Shown: positions 8,614 to 16,890 of the stretch, in pieces
Numbering within the stretch: the first letter of the stretch is position 1
Layout: each line of letters begins with the position of its first letter
NCBI GenBank assembly: GCA_007135095.1
Contig: SLJO01000048.1
Coordinates: forward strand, 1-61,180
Direction of reading: 5' to 3'
Source of the DNA: Bacteroidales bacterium
Lineage (GTDB): Bacteria > Bacteroidota > Bacteroidia > Bacteroidales > PUMT01
DNA length: 61,180 bases
Notes under the pieces: model-generated
Database searches by the model: none
Told to the model about the DNA's origin: nothing
What the model saw: the letters and a program-made list of their open reading frames with translations, nothing else
Program-made: the position numbers and the translations under genes

Positions 8614-9573
8614 ATGAACCCCATAAGGATCGCAACAGCACAGTTTGAAAACAGGAGCGGCGATAAAAAGTATAATCTGGCATGTATAAAAAAACTCAGC
8701 GAAGTGGCAGCACGGTCAGGCTCCAGGGCAGTTGCCTTTCATGAATGCTCGGTCACCGGCTACACATTTGCAAGGAATCTCTCCGGGCAGCAAATGTTTG
8801 AACTGGCAGAGCCTCTTCCCGGGGGTAAAAGCATCGGGGAACTGGTCAGTGTCGCAAGGGAATTTGATATTGCCATTCTTGCCGGGCTATTTGAAAAGGA
8901 CCGGGATAAATTATACAATACCTATGTTTGTGTTGACAAAAGCGGCATGATCGCAAAGCACAGAAAGCTGCATCCTTTTATCAATCCACGCCTTACGCCA
9001 GGTGACAGCTATTGTGTTTTTGACCTCTGTGGCTGGAAATGCGGAATACTGATATGCTATGATAATAATATCGTTGAAAACGTGCGTGCAACAAGCCTGC
9101 TGGGCGCAGACATCATTTTCATGCCGCATGTCACCATGTGCACCCCCTCGGGCAGGCCGGGCTCCGGATTTGTTGACCCCCGGCTATGGGAAAACAGGGA
9201 GCATGATCCCACCTCACTGCGTCTTGAATTCAACGGCATGAAAGGACGCGCCTGGCTGATGAAGTGGCTTCCCTCAAGGGCCTGGGACAATTCAGCCTAT
9301 GTAGTTTTCTCAAATCCCATAGGCATGGACGATGACCAGCTGAAAAACGGATGTTCAATGATAATCGACCCCCATGGTGATATAATTGCAGAGTGCCGGA
9401 GGCTTGGCGATGATGTGGAGTCGGCACTTGTTACTGCCGAAAAAGTGACAACGGCCGGGGGCTACAGGTACAAAATGGCCCGCCAGCCTGAGCTTTACAG
9501 GGAAATCCTTGGCATGGACCATACGCCGGGGCATAAAGTTGCATGGCTTGATACCGGAAAAAATAAAACATAA
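8614..9573 (+). CDS. Nitrilase-superfamily carbon-nitrogen hydrolase
   Basis: A 319-residue cytoplasmic amidohydrolase. The ATG at 8614 (MNPIRIATAQFE) is chosen over the ORF-track start at 8578 because family members begin right at this first strand. The catalytic triad is visible as Glu44 (AFHECSVTGY), Lys118 (KHRKLHPF) and Cys148 (CGILICYDNN). The substrate class (amidase, N-carbamoylase or other) cannot be read from the sequence. It has its own upstream gap and is not tightly linked to the propeller genes that start 96 nt downstream. Confidence 0.9.
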   Translation: MNPIRIATAQFENRSGDKKYNLACIKKLSEVAARSGSRAVAFHECSVTGYTFARNLSGQQMFELAEPLPGGKSIGELVSVAREFDIAILAGLFEKDRDKLYNTYVCVDKSGMIAKHRKLHPFINPRLTPGDSYCVFDLCGWKCGILICYDNNIVENVRATSLLGADIIFMPHVTMCTPSGRPGSGFVDPRLWENREHDPTSLRLEFNGMKGRAWLMKWLPSRAWDNSAYVVFSNPIGMDDDQLKNGCSMIIDPHGDIIAECRRLGDDVESALVTAEKVTTAGGYRYKMARQPELYREILGMDHTPGHKVAWLDTGKNKT

Positions 9574-9627
9574 AGCAGCATTTTTCTCCTGGATGTTAAA
9601 AAAAGTTAATCCTTCCGGGCATTCCTG

Positions 9628-9654
9628 CAAAGTGTTATTTTTACAATTCCAATC
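9628..9654 (+). promoter_or_regulatory. A/T-rich element shared with the tkt leader
   Basis: GTTATTTTTACAA occurs here, about 25 nt before the first propeller ATG, and again about 30 nt before the tkt ATG. TATTTTTA is one base off the TAnnTTTG -7 box, so the element could be a variant promoter for the long propeller/redox run. No good -33 box was found. Confidence 0.3.
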
Positions 9655-9669
9655 GAAAAAGACAATTCT

Positions 9670-10881
9670 ATGAAGAAACTGACCCTGGCAATACTGGTTT
9701 TTATGGCCATGATCCCCGTTTTACTCCCCCAGTCCTCTGAAAACTGGCGGGGGCCCGGGAGAATGGGCATATACAATGAGAGCGGACTGCTGCAGGAATG
9801 GCCTGCCGGCGGGCCTGAAATGCTGTGGGCTTATGAGGGGCTGGGCAAGGGATTCACCTCCCCTGTAATTGCCGATGGCAGAATCTATATTACCGGCATG
9901 GAAGGAGAGACAGGCTTCCTGTATGTTATTTCCATGGACGGGAAGCCTGAAAGGAAATACCCCTATGGCCCGGAGTTCCATCAAAGCTATCCCGGAAGCC
10001 GGAGCACACCTGCCGTTGTTGATGACATGGTATATATTGTCAGCGGGCACGGGGTGCTGGTGTGCATGGATAAAAATAACGGGGACATAAAATGGCGCCG
10101 TGACCTGTTCAATGATTTTGACGGCAGAAATATACGATGGGGCTTTACTGAGAACCTGCTGGTGGACGGCGACCGGATCTACTGCACGCCGGGAGGAAAA
10201 AAATACAATCTCGTTGCTCTCAACCGCCACAACGGCGAACTGATCTGGGCCAGCGAGGGCAGCGGGAGGCTGTCAGCCTACTGTTCGCCGCTCCTGGTAA
10301 ACCATTATGGCAAAAGCATGCTGATTACCATGATGGAAAGGCATATAGTCGGCCTTGATGCCCTCAGCGGCCGGGTGCTGTGGTCTCACCCCTATGCCAA
10401 CAACAGGAACATCCATCCCAACACCCCGATATACCACCAGGGCAGCATCTTTGCATTCAGCGGCTATGGCATGGGGGGGATAAAGCTGAAGCTCAATTCG
10501 GTGGGCGATGCAGTGGCCCAGGAATGGTTCAGCGATGATCTTGACAATCAGATGGGTGGCACCGTCCTGGTTGACGGCTTTATTTACGGATCGGGCGACA
10601 GGAACAGGTTCTGGTTTTGTGTGGACTGGGAAACGGGGAAGACGGTCTATTCAGCACGCGACTTTGCCAAAGGAACGGTGATCTATGCCGACGGCCGGCT
10701 TTATTGTTATACCGAAAGAGGTGAACTGGTGCTTGTTGAACCTGCTGCCGACCGGTTTATCGTAAGGGGGCAGGCAGATGTTACGCTCGGGTCGGAGCAG
10801 CACTGGGCCCACCCGGTTATCGGTAACGGGGTCCTGTACATCAGACATGGCAACGCACTGATGGCCTATAAAATCAGGTGA
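9670..10881 (+). CDS. Exported PQQ-like beta-propeller protein, copy 1
   Basis: A 403-residue exported protein: signal peptide at residues 1-21, then NWRGPGRMGIYNE and repeated PQQ-like blades (DGRIYITG, GVLVCMDKNNGDIKWRR, HIVGLDALSGRVLW, GNALMAYKI). The fold is the BamB/quinoprotein-type eight-bladed propeller, but real PQQ binding is not implied. It is closely similar along its whole length to the next gene, of identical length, so the two are a tandem duplication. It heads the long co-directional run that leads into the Fe-S and flavoprotein genes. Confidence 0.88.
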   Translation: MKKLTLAILVFMAMIPVLLPQSSENWRGPGRMGIYNESGLLQEWPAGGPEMLWAYEGLGKGFTSPVIADGRIYITGMEGETGFLYVISMDGKPERKYPYGPEFHQSYPGSRSTPAVVDDMVYIVSGHGVLVCMDKNNGDIKWRRDLFNDFDGRNIRWGFTENLLVDGDRIYCTPGGKKYNLVALNRHNGELIWASEGSGRLSAYCSPLLVNHYGKSMLITMMERHIVGLDALSGRVLWSHPYANNRNIHPNTPIYHQGSIFAFSGYGMGGIKLKLNSVGDAVAQEWFSDDLDNQMGGTVLVDGFIYGSGDRNRFWFCVDWETGKTVYSARDFAKGTVIYADGRLYCYTERGELVLVEPAADRFIVRGQADVTLGSEQHWAHPVIGNGVLYIRHGNALMAYKIR

Positions 10882-10939
10882 GTTGGTCCTGCGGGAAAGC
10901 CCTGGCATGTGAAACTGTAAATCCTTTAAAACCATTGTA

Positions 10940-12151
10940 ATGAAGACATTGATGCTTTTAACTCTGATGTTGCTAACCTGTGTTTCCGGTTCACAGGGAC
11001 AGGCGGCCGATAACTGGCGGGGTCCTGACAGGCAGGGTATTTTTCATGAAACCGGCCTGCTGCAGGACTGGAATGAGGGCGGCCCCGAATTGCTCTGGTC
11101 ATATGGCCGGCTGGGCGAGGGGTTTTCCTCGCCGGTAATGGCAAACGGCAAAATCTACATCACGGGGATGGAAGGCAGCACGGGCTATGTATATATACTG
11201 TCCATGAATGGCCGCCTTGAGAAAAAATTCCCCTACGGCCCCGAGTTCACTGAAAGCTACCAGGGGACACGCAGCACACCGACGGTGGTCAGGAACCTGG
11301 TTTATATTGTAAGCGGCCAGGGATTGCTGGTCTGCATAAACCAGGACAACGGCGAGATAGTATGGCGGCGCGATATGTTCGCTGATTTCGGGGGCAGGAA
11401 CATCCGCTGGGGGGTGACCGAAAACCTGCTTATAGAAGAAGACATACTGTACTGCTCTCCCGGTGGTGAAAAGTACAACATTGTTGCCCTTGACCGCCAT
11501 AACGGTGAGGTGATCTGGGCAACCCGGGCAGCCGGGGGCGTGTCGGCCTACTGCTCTCCGCTGCTGGTTGACCATTACGGGAGGAAAATGCTGATAACCC
11601 ACATGGCATACCATATTGTCGGCATAGATGCCCGCAACGGAAGGCTGATGTGGTCGTTCTCCCATGTCAACAGGCATGAGATCCATCCAAACACCCCTAT
11701 ATATCATGAAGGCAGCGTATTCGCATTCAGCGGGAACGGCAAGGGCGGGGTTAAGCTGAAAATTTCCTCGGTGGGTGACGCGGCAACAATAGAGTGGACA
11801 AACAGTGACCTTGACAACCTGATGGGTGGTGCTGTCCTGGTTGATGGTTATATCTACGGGTCAGGCCACCGGAACAGGTCATGGTTTATGGTGGACTGGG
11901 AGACGGGAGAAACTGTGTATTCATCGCGCAATATCGCCAACGGCACGGTTATATATGCGGACGGGCGGCTCTACTGCTACAGTGAAAGAGGCGAGCTGGT
12001 CCTGCTTGAGCCGGCTAAGGGTGGTTTCAAAGAAAGAGGCAGGAAGAATATTACGCTGGGTTCCAATCAGCACTGGGCTCACCTGGTTATTAACAATGGC
12101 ATTCTCTACCTCAGGCGGGGAAATGCCCTTATGGCCTATAAAATAAGTTGA
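10940..12151 (+). CDS. Exported PQQ-like beta-propeller protein, copy 2
   Basis: A 403-residue paralogue of the preceding gene, with a signal peptide (about residues 1-20, ending SGSQGQA), NWRGPDRQGIFHE, and the same order of blades ending in GNALMAYKIS. Conserved shared stretches include GGPE-LLW, YPYGPEF or FPYGPEF, GRNIRWG and AYCSPLL. The 58-nt gap and same strand suggest cotranscription with copy 1. Divergence between copies is spread over the protein, so the duplication is not recent. Function is unknown; exported ligand-binding or scaffold roles are both possible. Confidence 0.88.
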   Translation: MKTLMLLTLMLLTCVSGSQGQAADNWRGPDRQGIFHETGLLQDWNEGGPELLWSYGRLGEGFSSPVMANGKIYITGMEGSTGYVYILSMNGRLEKKFPYGPEFTESYQGTRSTPTVVRNLVYIVSGQGLLVCINQDNGEIVWRRDMFADFGGRNIRWGVTENLLIEEDILYCSPGGEKYNIVALDRHNGEVIWATRAAGGVSAYCSPLLVDHYGRKMLITHMAYHIVGIDARNGRLMWSFSHVNRHEIHPNTPIYHEGSVFAFSGNGKGGVKLKISSVGDAATIEWTNSDLDNLMGGAVLVDGYIYGSGHRNRSWFMVDWETGETVYSSRNIANGTVIYADGRLYCYSERGELVLLEPAKGGFKERGRKNITLGSNQHWAHLVINNGILYLRRGNALMAYKIS

Positions 12152-12227
12152 AAGCTGCCTTTTTGGCCAGGGGGATCACCTGCCCGCGGCCGGCAGAACG
12201 GAGTAGCTGACCTGTAATTTGCCAGTT

Positions 12228-13664
12228 ATGAGATATCTGATCTACAAGCATTTGAAATTTCTGCCGGTGACCACCTTTGTTCTCGGGCTCCTGGCTGTCG
12301 GCTGGTGGATCAGTTACAGTCCCCTGCCAGTCATGGAGCTATCCCTTCCCGGCGCCGACGGTTACATCCATCCTGCAGGGCAGCCTGATGAAAATATTAT
12401 TATCGGTGAATACTTCCAGGAGCTCTACACCATGGATCCGGCCCGTGGAGAAAACTGGCCGGGCTTCAGGGGCCAGCACCATGACAACATTTACCGCAAC
12501 AGGATGCCTCTTGTCAGCAATTTCTCCCAGGGCGGCAACGAAATACTCTGGTCGGTCAGCCTTGGGGAGGGCCATGCGGGACCTGCCATATGGGAAGGCC
12601 TGGTTTACCTGCTTGACTATGATGAGGAAAAACGGGCCGATATGCTGAGATGCTTCTCACTCGAAACCGGCAGGGAGATCTGGCGCAGGTGGTATGACGT
12701 GCATGTAAGGAGAAACCACGGGATGTCCCGCACTGTTCCGGCAGTGACCGAAGATTATATACTCACCATGGGTCCGCGCGGTCATATAATGTGCCTGGAT
12801 CGCGCAAGCGGCGATCTGCTCTGGGTAATGGACCTGGAAAAGGACTGGGGAACGGAAATACCACTTTGGTATACCGGCCAGTGCCCGCTGATCGATAACG
12901 GGGTGGCGGTAATCGCCCCCGGAGGAGATGCGCTGATGATCGGGGTGGACTGTGCAACGGGAGAGGTGCTGTGGGAAACTCCCAACCCCGGCGGCTGGGA
13001 GATGTCGCACTCTTCGGTGATACCATATACATTTGGAGGAAGGAAGATGTATGTGTACAGTGCCATTGGCGGTGCGGTGGGCGTGGCTGCCGAAGGCCCC
13101 GATGCAGGGGAGATACTGTGGAAAGTGCCTCAATGGAATCACCGGGTGATAGCCGCCTCGCCGGTATGCATGCCTGACGGGAAAATATTCCTGACAGCAG
13201 GGTACGGCGCGGGGAGCATGGTCCTGCAGCTTCACGCCGGTGGCGGGGGTTTTAAGGCAGAGATCCTTGAAACATTCAGGCCGGGCGAGGGATTGTCAAG
13301 TGAGCAGCAAACCCCTGTTTACGCCGGGGGGCACCTGTTCGGGGTGCTTCCCAAGGATGCCCGCACACTGAGAAACCAGTTCGTCTGCGTAGACCCCGCA
13401 GATTTCACCTCGTTCGTGTGGACCAGCGGTTCAACAGCAAGGTTCGGGCTCGGCCCGTTTATCCTTGCCGATGACAAGTTCTACCTTCTGGATGATGACG
13501 GCACCCTTTATATTATTGAGATGAGCCTGCAGGAGTTCAGGCAGCTCGATGCCATGCAGATCATCGATAACGGCCATGATGCATGGGCGCCGCTGGCTAT
13601 GGCAGACGGATACCTCCTGCTAAGGGACTCCCATACAATGGTATGCATTGACATAAAAAGATAA
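12228..13664 (+). CDS. Membrane-anchored PQQ-like beta-propeller protein
   Basis: A 478-residue protein. I use the ATG at 12228 (MRYLIYKHLKF) rather than the TTG three codons earlier. One N-terminal transmembrane helix (FVLGLLAVGWWISYSPL) anchors it, with the propeller outside the cytoplasm. After a linker comes NWPGFRGQHHDNIY, then blades such as DMLRCFSLETGREIWRR, HIMCLDRASGDLLWVMD and MIGVDCATGEVLWE. It stops 6 nt before the NHL-like gene, so those two are almost certainly cotranscribed. Confidence 0.87.
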   Translation: MRYLIYKHLKFLPVTTFVLGLLAVGWWISYSPLPVMELSLPGADGYIHPAGQPDENIIIGEYFQELYTMDPARGENWPGFRGQHHDNIYRNRMPLVSNFSQGGNEILWSVSLGEGHAGPAIWEGLVYLLDYDEEKRADMLRCFSLETGREIWRRWYDVHVRRNHGMSRTVPAVTEDYILTMGPRGHIMCLDRASGDLLWVMDLEKDWGTEIPLWYTGQCPLIDNGVAVIAPGGDALMIGVDCATGEVLWETPNPGGWEMSHSSVIPYTFGGRKMYVYSAIGGAVGVAAEGPDAGEILWKVPQWNHRVIAASPVCMPDGKIFLTAGYGAGSMVLQLHAGGGGFKAEILETFRPGEGLSSEQQTPVYAGGHLFGVLPKDARTLRNQFVCVDPADFTSFVWTSGSTARFGLGPFILADDKFYLLDDDGTLYIIEMSLQEFRQLDAMQIIDNGHDAWAPLAMADGYLLLRDSHTMVCIDIKR

Positions 13665-13670
13665 GGCAAT

Positions 13671-14654
13671 ATGAGAAAACCGTTAATCACCATACTCGTG
13701 TTCCTGGCAACCATTACCATCATAGCTGTGATAATGGCAGATTATAAATCAACCAGGCGGGGAAAAGGGCCGGCAAATCCGTATGCCTTCAACGTGGATG
13801 AGTACAGGTCGGTGCCGCCGGAGCTGGTCCGCTGGGAAGAGGTCAGGCAGGTAACAATCGATGGCGGCATTCCACGGGCCATCGCCTATGGCAGGGGCAA
13901 TATTTATCTCGCTGCCGGCAATGAGATCCAGGTGATAGCGGGCGACTGGAGCAGGACACTGCGAAAAACCCTTGAATCAGTGCCGACGGGCATTGCCGTG
14001 GCCGGTGATGGCAGGATAATTATTTCCTTTTCCACTTATCTGGCGATACTGGATAAGCATGGTGACATCATTGAACAGTCTGTACCACTGCCCTCCGGCA
14101 GCCACTTTACCTCAGTGGCTGAATATGACGGCAATATCTATGTTGCCGATGCAACGGCAAGAAAGGTAAGGATATTTAACCCGGCCCTGGAACTCACCGG
14201 TGAATTTGCCGGTGAGTCGGGGGTATCGGAAACTCACGGCTTTATTGTGCCGGGCGCGCATTTCAGCCTTGCTGTCAACAGCGAGAATGAGCTGTGGATA
14301 ACCAATCCCGGCCTGCATGCCCTGCAAAACTATACTGCCGGGGGAAGGCTCCGCTCATACCTGCAAAACTCATCTTTCGGCATTGAAGGCTTCAGCGGAT
14401 GCTGCAATCCCGAGTATTTTGCCTTCCTTCCCGGCGGCGGGTTTGTCACCAGCGAAAAAGGGCTGATAAGGATCAAGGTGATGGATGAATCGGGTGAGGT
14501 GGTTTCTGTGGTGGCCCCCGGTGAGAAATTCAGGGGGGGCACCAGGGCGCCCGCAGTAGCCGTCGATGACCGGGGAAATGTGCTGGCACTGGATTTTGAC
14601 AGGAACATAATAAGGATATTTGAACCGCACGCTGTTGACCCGGCACAACGTTAA
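13671..14654 (+). CDS. NHL-like beta-propeller protein with vicinal Cys pair
   Basis: A 327-residue protein anchored or exported by an N-terminal hydrophobic segment (residues 5-24). The rest is a six-bladed NHL/SMP-30-type propeller by repeat pattern (GNIYLAAGNEIQVI, GNIYVADATARKVRIFN, GNVLALDFDRNIIRIFEP). A striking feature is Cys244-Cys245 in GFSGCCNPEYFAFLPGG, the only cysteines in the protein. Adjacent cysteines in quinoprotein dehydrogenases form a disulfide by the cofactor, but this fold differs, so that is only an analogy. It is followed at 46 nt by the Cys4 Tat-type gene. Confidence 0.82.
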   Translation: MRKPLITILVFLATITIIAVIMADYKSTRRGKGPANPYAFNVDEYRSVPPELVRWEEVRQVTIDGGIPRAIAYGRGNIYLAAGNEIQVIAGDWSRTLRKTLESVPTGIAVAGDGRIIISFSTYLAILDKHGDIIEQSVPLPSGSHFTSVAEYDGNIYVADATARKVRIFNPALELTGEFAGESGVSETHGFIVPGAHFSLAVNSENELWITNPGLHALQNYTAGGRLRSYLQNSSFGIEGFSGCCNPEYFAFLPGGGFVTSEKGLIRIKVMDESGEVVSVVAPGEKFRGGTRAPAVAVDDRGNVLALDFDRNIIRIFEPHAVDPAQR

Positions 14655-14700
14655 TCCGGAAAAAAAATTGTAACCTGATATTATAAACCCATAAAGCGAA

Positions 14701-14916
14701 ATGCAAAGAAGAGATTTCCTGATAAGGACCGGAAGATATGCACTGCTGGCCGTGCTGGCGGTGGTTGCCGCCGTGGGCCTTAAAAACGCCGATAATTCCC
14801 CCGGCGGCCAGTGCCCCCTGAAAACCCCGTGCAGGGAATGCGGGATATTGCAGGGATGCAGCCTGCCCGGGGCACTCGAAGAGAGGTCGGGGCTGAACAG
14901 GGAAAACAATAATTAA
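14701..14916 (+). CDS. Small Tat-type protein with four cysteines
   Basis: A 71-residue protein of no family known to me. The N terminus is a twin-arginine-type signal (RRDFLIRTG followed by a hydrophobic stretch to about residue 27). The mature part holds exactly four cysteines in C-x5-C-x2-C-x5-C spacing (residues 38, 44, 47, 53), followed by a short polar tail. Four Cys behind a Tat-like signal suggests a metal or Fe-S site loaded in the cytoplasm before export; this is inference. It sits 11 nt before a Tat-type multi-[4Fe-4S] protein and is likely a small partner of it. Confidence 0.75.
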   Translation: MQRRDFLIRTGRYALLAVLAVVAAVGLKNADNSPGGQCPLKTPCRECGILQGCSLPGALEERSGLNRENNN

Positions 14917-14927
14917 CCCGTTGAACA

Positions 14928-15500
14928 GTGGAAAGAAAAAAAACCAAAAACAGGAGGGAGTTCATCCGCAGCAGCATGCGCTTTGGAATGGTGCTGGCAC
15001 TGGGTGGTGCCGGGGGACTGGCATTCAGGCATTCAGCAGGCGATAAGTGGGTGTGGCAGGTTGACCCTTTTAAATGTTCATGGTGCGGACGGTGCGCCAC
15101 GCATTGCGTGCTCAGCCCTTCAGCGGTAAAATGCATGCATGCCTACGATCTGTGTGGTTACTGCGACCTTTGCGGCGGGTACCTGATACCCGGCCATTCG
15201 GCCCGTTCCACCGCCGCCGAGAACCAGCTCTGCCCGACGGCAGCAATAGAGAGGAAGTTCATAGAGGAGCCTTACTACCAGTACACCATTAACGAGGACC
15301 TGTGCATTGGCTGTGCAAAATGCGTGGAGGGTTGTTCGGCTTTCGGGAACGGCTCGCTGCACCTGCAGGTAAACCACGAAATATGTGTTAACTGCAATGA
15401 ATGCGCCATTGCCAGGTCGTGCCCCTCCGATGCCGTTAAAAGAGTAAGGGGCTCAGCGCCTTACCTTATGAAAGGGGATTTTTCCCGTGATCAGACATGA
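14928..15500 (+). CDS. Tat-type exported protein with four [4Fe-4S] motifs
   Basis: A 190-residue protein starting at a GTG codon. Residues 9-32 form a twin-arginine signal (NRREFIRSSMRFG, then a Gly/Ala-rich hydrophobic core). Four cluster motifs follow: Cys50-53-56-60; Cys76-79-82 with Cys102 before Pro; Cys126-129-132-136; and Cys153-156-159-165 before Pro. An extra Cys69 is present. This is the polyferredoxin layout seen in NapG/DmsB-like electron-transfer subunits, placed outside the membrane by its signal. It overlaps the start of the NosR-like membrane gene by 14 nt, so the two are translationally linked and likely partners. Confidence 0.88.
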   Translation: MERKKTKNRREFIRSSMRFGMVLALGGAGGLAFRHSAGDKWVWQVDPFKCSWCGRCATHCVLSPSAVKCMHAYDLCGYCDLCGGYLIPGHSARSTAAENQLCPTAAIERKFIEEPYYQYTINEDLCIGCAKCVEGCSAFGNGSLHLQVNHEICVNCNECAIARSCPSDAVKRVRGSAPYLMKGDFSRDQT

Positions 15501-16827
15501 CGAAATAATTAAACCGGGGCCTCAGCATGCCTCCAGGCTGAAGCTTGAAAAAACGAATATTTTGCACTTTAAAAACATCATATTGCCATTCCTGCTGCTT
15601 CTGTTAATTGCCCTTTCAGTTGATTCCACCGCACAGCAGCGCTTCCCCATGCCGGAATTTGAATCGGGCTACCAGCATCCCGAGGTATCCGCTCCGGAGC
15701 CCCGCTCCCTGGCACTCGAGTATATCGATGTGTTGGTGCTGCTGGCTTTTCTCTCTGTAACTTCCTGGCTTGTCATCAGGAAGCGTTCCAGGAAATGGAT
15801 ACTGGGACTGGTGGTGGCTGCCCTGCTCTACTTCGGGTTCTGGCGCAATGGCTGCATCTGCCCCATCGGTTCGGTGCAGAACATGGCTTTGTCGTTTTCC
15901 GATCCCGGCTATGCGGTATCATACACCGTCATTGCATTTTTCATGCTTCCGCTGCTGTTCAGCCTTGGCTTCGGCAGGGTGTTCTGCGGCACCGCCTGCC
16001 CGCTCGGTGCAATACAGGATCTTGTGATCATCAGGCCTGTAAAGGTTCCTGCCCGGGTCAGCAAATCCCTGGGGATGTTCCCGTTTGTTTATCTTGCACT
16101 GGCAGTGCTCTATGCATCAACCGGCACCGGCTTTGTAATATGCAGGTATGACCCGTTTATCGGGATATTCCGCATGGGTGCGGAGTTTCATCTTATAGTG
16201 CTCGGTATTGCATTCCTGCTGGCAGGCATGTTCGTGGCACGGCCGTATTGCCGGTTTGTTTGTCCCTATGGCGCATTGCTGAAGGTGACCTCCATGTTCT
16301 CAAAGCACCACATTTCAATAACCCCTTCACAATGCATAGAATGTAAGCTTTGCAGCGACTCATGCCCTTTTGGGGCAATAGACAGGCCGGTACCCGAAAG
16401 GGCAATAAGTGAAATGAAGGGCAAAACCGGGCATTTCATGCTCTACGCCGCAGTTATCCCGCTTCTTATGATGGCAGGCGGGTGGGCTCTTTCATCCTCC
16501 CATATTTTTCTCTCACGTGCGCATCCTGATGTCTACCTGGCACATCTTCTCATTGATAATCCCGGGGTAATGGATGATACCGAAAACCTGGATGTGCAGA
16601 CCTTCCTGGGATCAGACCGCACCATGGAATCACTGGTGCATGACGCGGAAGCGATCCAGGCAGCCTTTCTCAGGGGATCATGGATTACCGGGGCATTTAT
16701 CGGGCTTGTGGCAGGGCTGTTCCTTGTATCGCAGTCCATAATACGGCGCCGCACCGGCTACCACCCCAACAGGGGCGACTGCCTGAGCTGCGGCAGATGC
16801 CTTAAATACTGCCCTGTGCAGAAATAA
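15487..16827 (+). CDS. NosR/NapH-like membrane polyferredoxin
   Basis: A 446-residue integral membrane protein starting at a GTG that overlaps the previous gene. A hydrophobic N-terminal segment (about 31-45) precedes a short polar loop, then about five more helices. Cysteine motifs match the NosR/NapH/CcoG group: CICP at 123-126, CGTACP at 167-172, CRFVCP at 255-260, and two full [4Fe-4S] motifs at Cys283-286-289-293 and Cys432-435-438-442. Family members carry electrons between the quinone pool or a cytoplasmic donor and the periplasm. There is no FMN-binding domain like that at the NosR N terminus. It is the likely transmembrane conduit of this locus. Confidence 0.87.
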   Translation: MIRHDEIIKPGPQHASRLKLEKTNILHFKNIILPFLLLLLIALSVDSTAQQRFPMPEFESGYQHPEVSAPEPRSLALEYIDVLVLLAFLSVTSWLVIRKRSRKWILGLVVAALLYFGFWRNGCICPIGSVQNMALSFSDPGYAVSYTVIAFFMLPLLFSLGFGRVFCGTACPLGAIQDLVIIRPVKVPARVSKSLGMFPFVYLALAVLYASTGTGFVICRYDPFIGIFRMGAEFHLIVLGIAFLLAGMFVARPYCRFVCPYGALLKVTSMFSKHHISITPSQCIECKLCSDSCPFGAIDRPVPERAISEMKGKTGHFMLYAAVIPLLMMAGGWALSSSHIFLSRAHPDVYLAHLLIDNPGVMDDTENLDVQTFLGSDRTMESLVHDAEAIQAAFLRGSWITGAFIGLVAGLFLVSQSIIRRRTGYHPNRGDCLSCGRCLKYCPVQK

Positions 16828-16890
16828 AAAACCGCCTGGCAACGGGCAACGACGCGAAAAGGGACTGATTAAAAATGACCGCTGAACATA

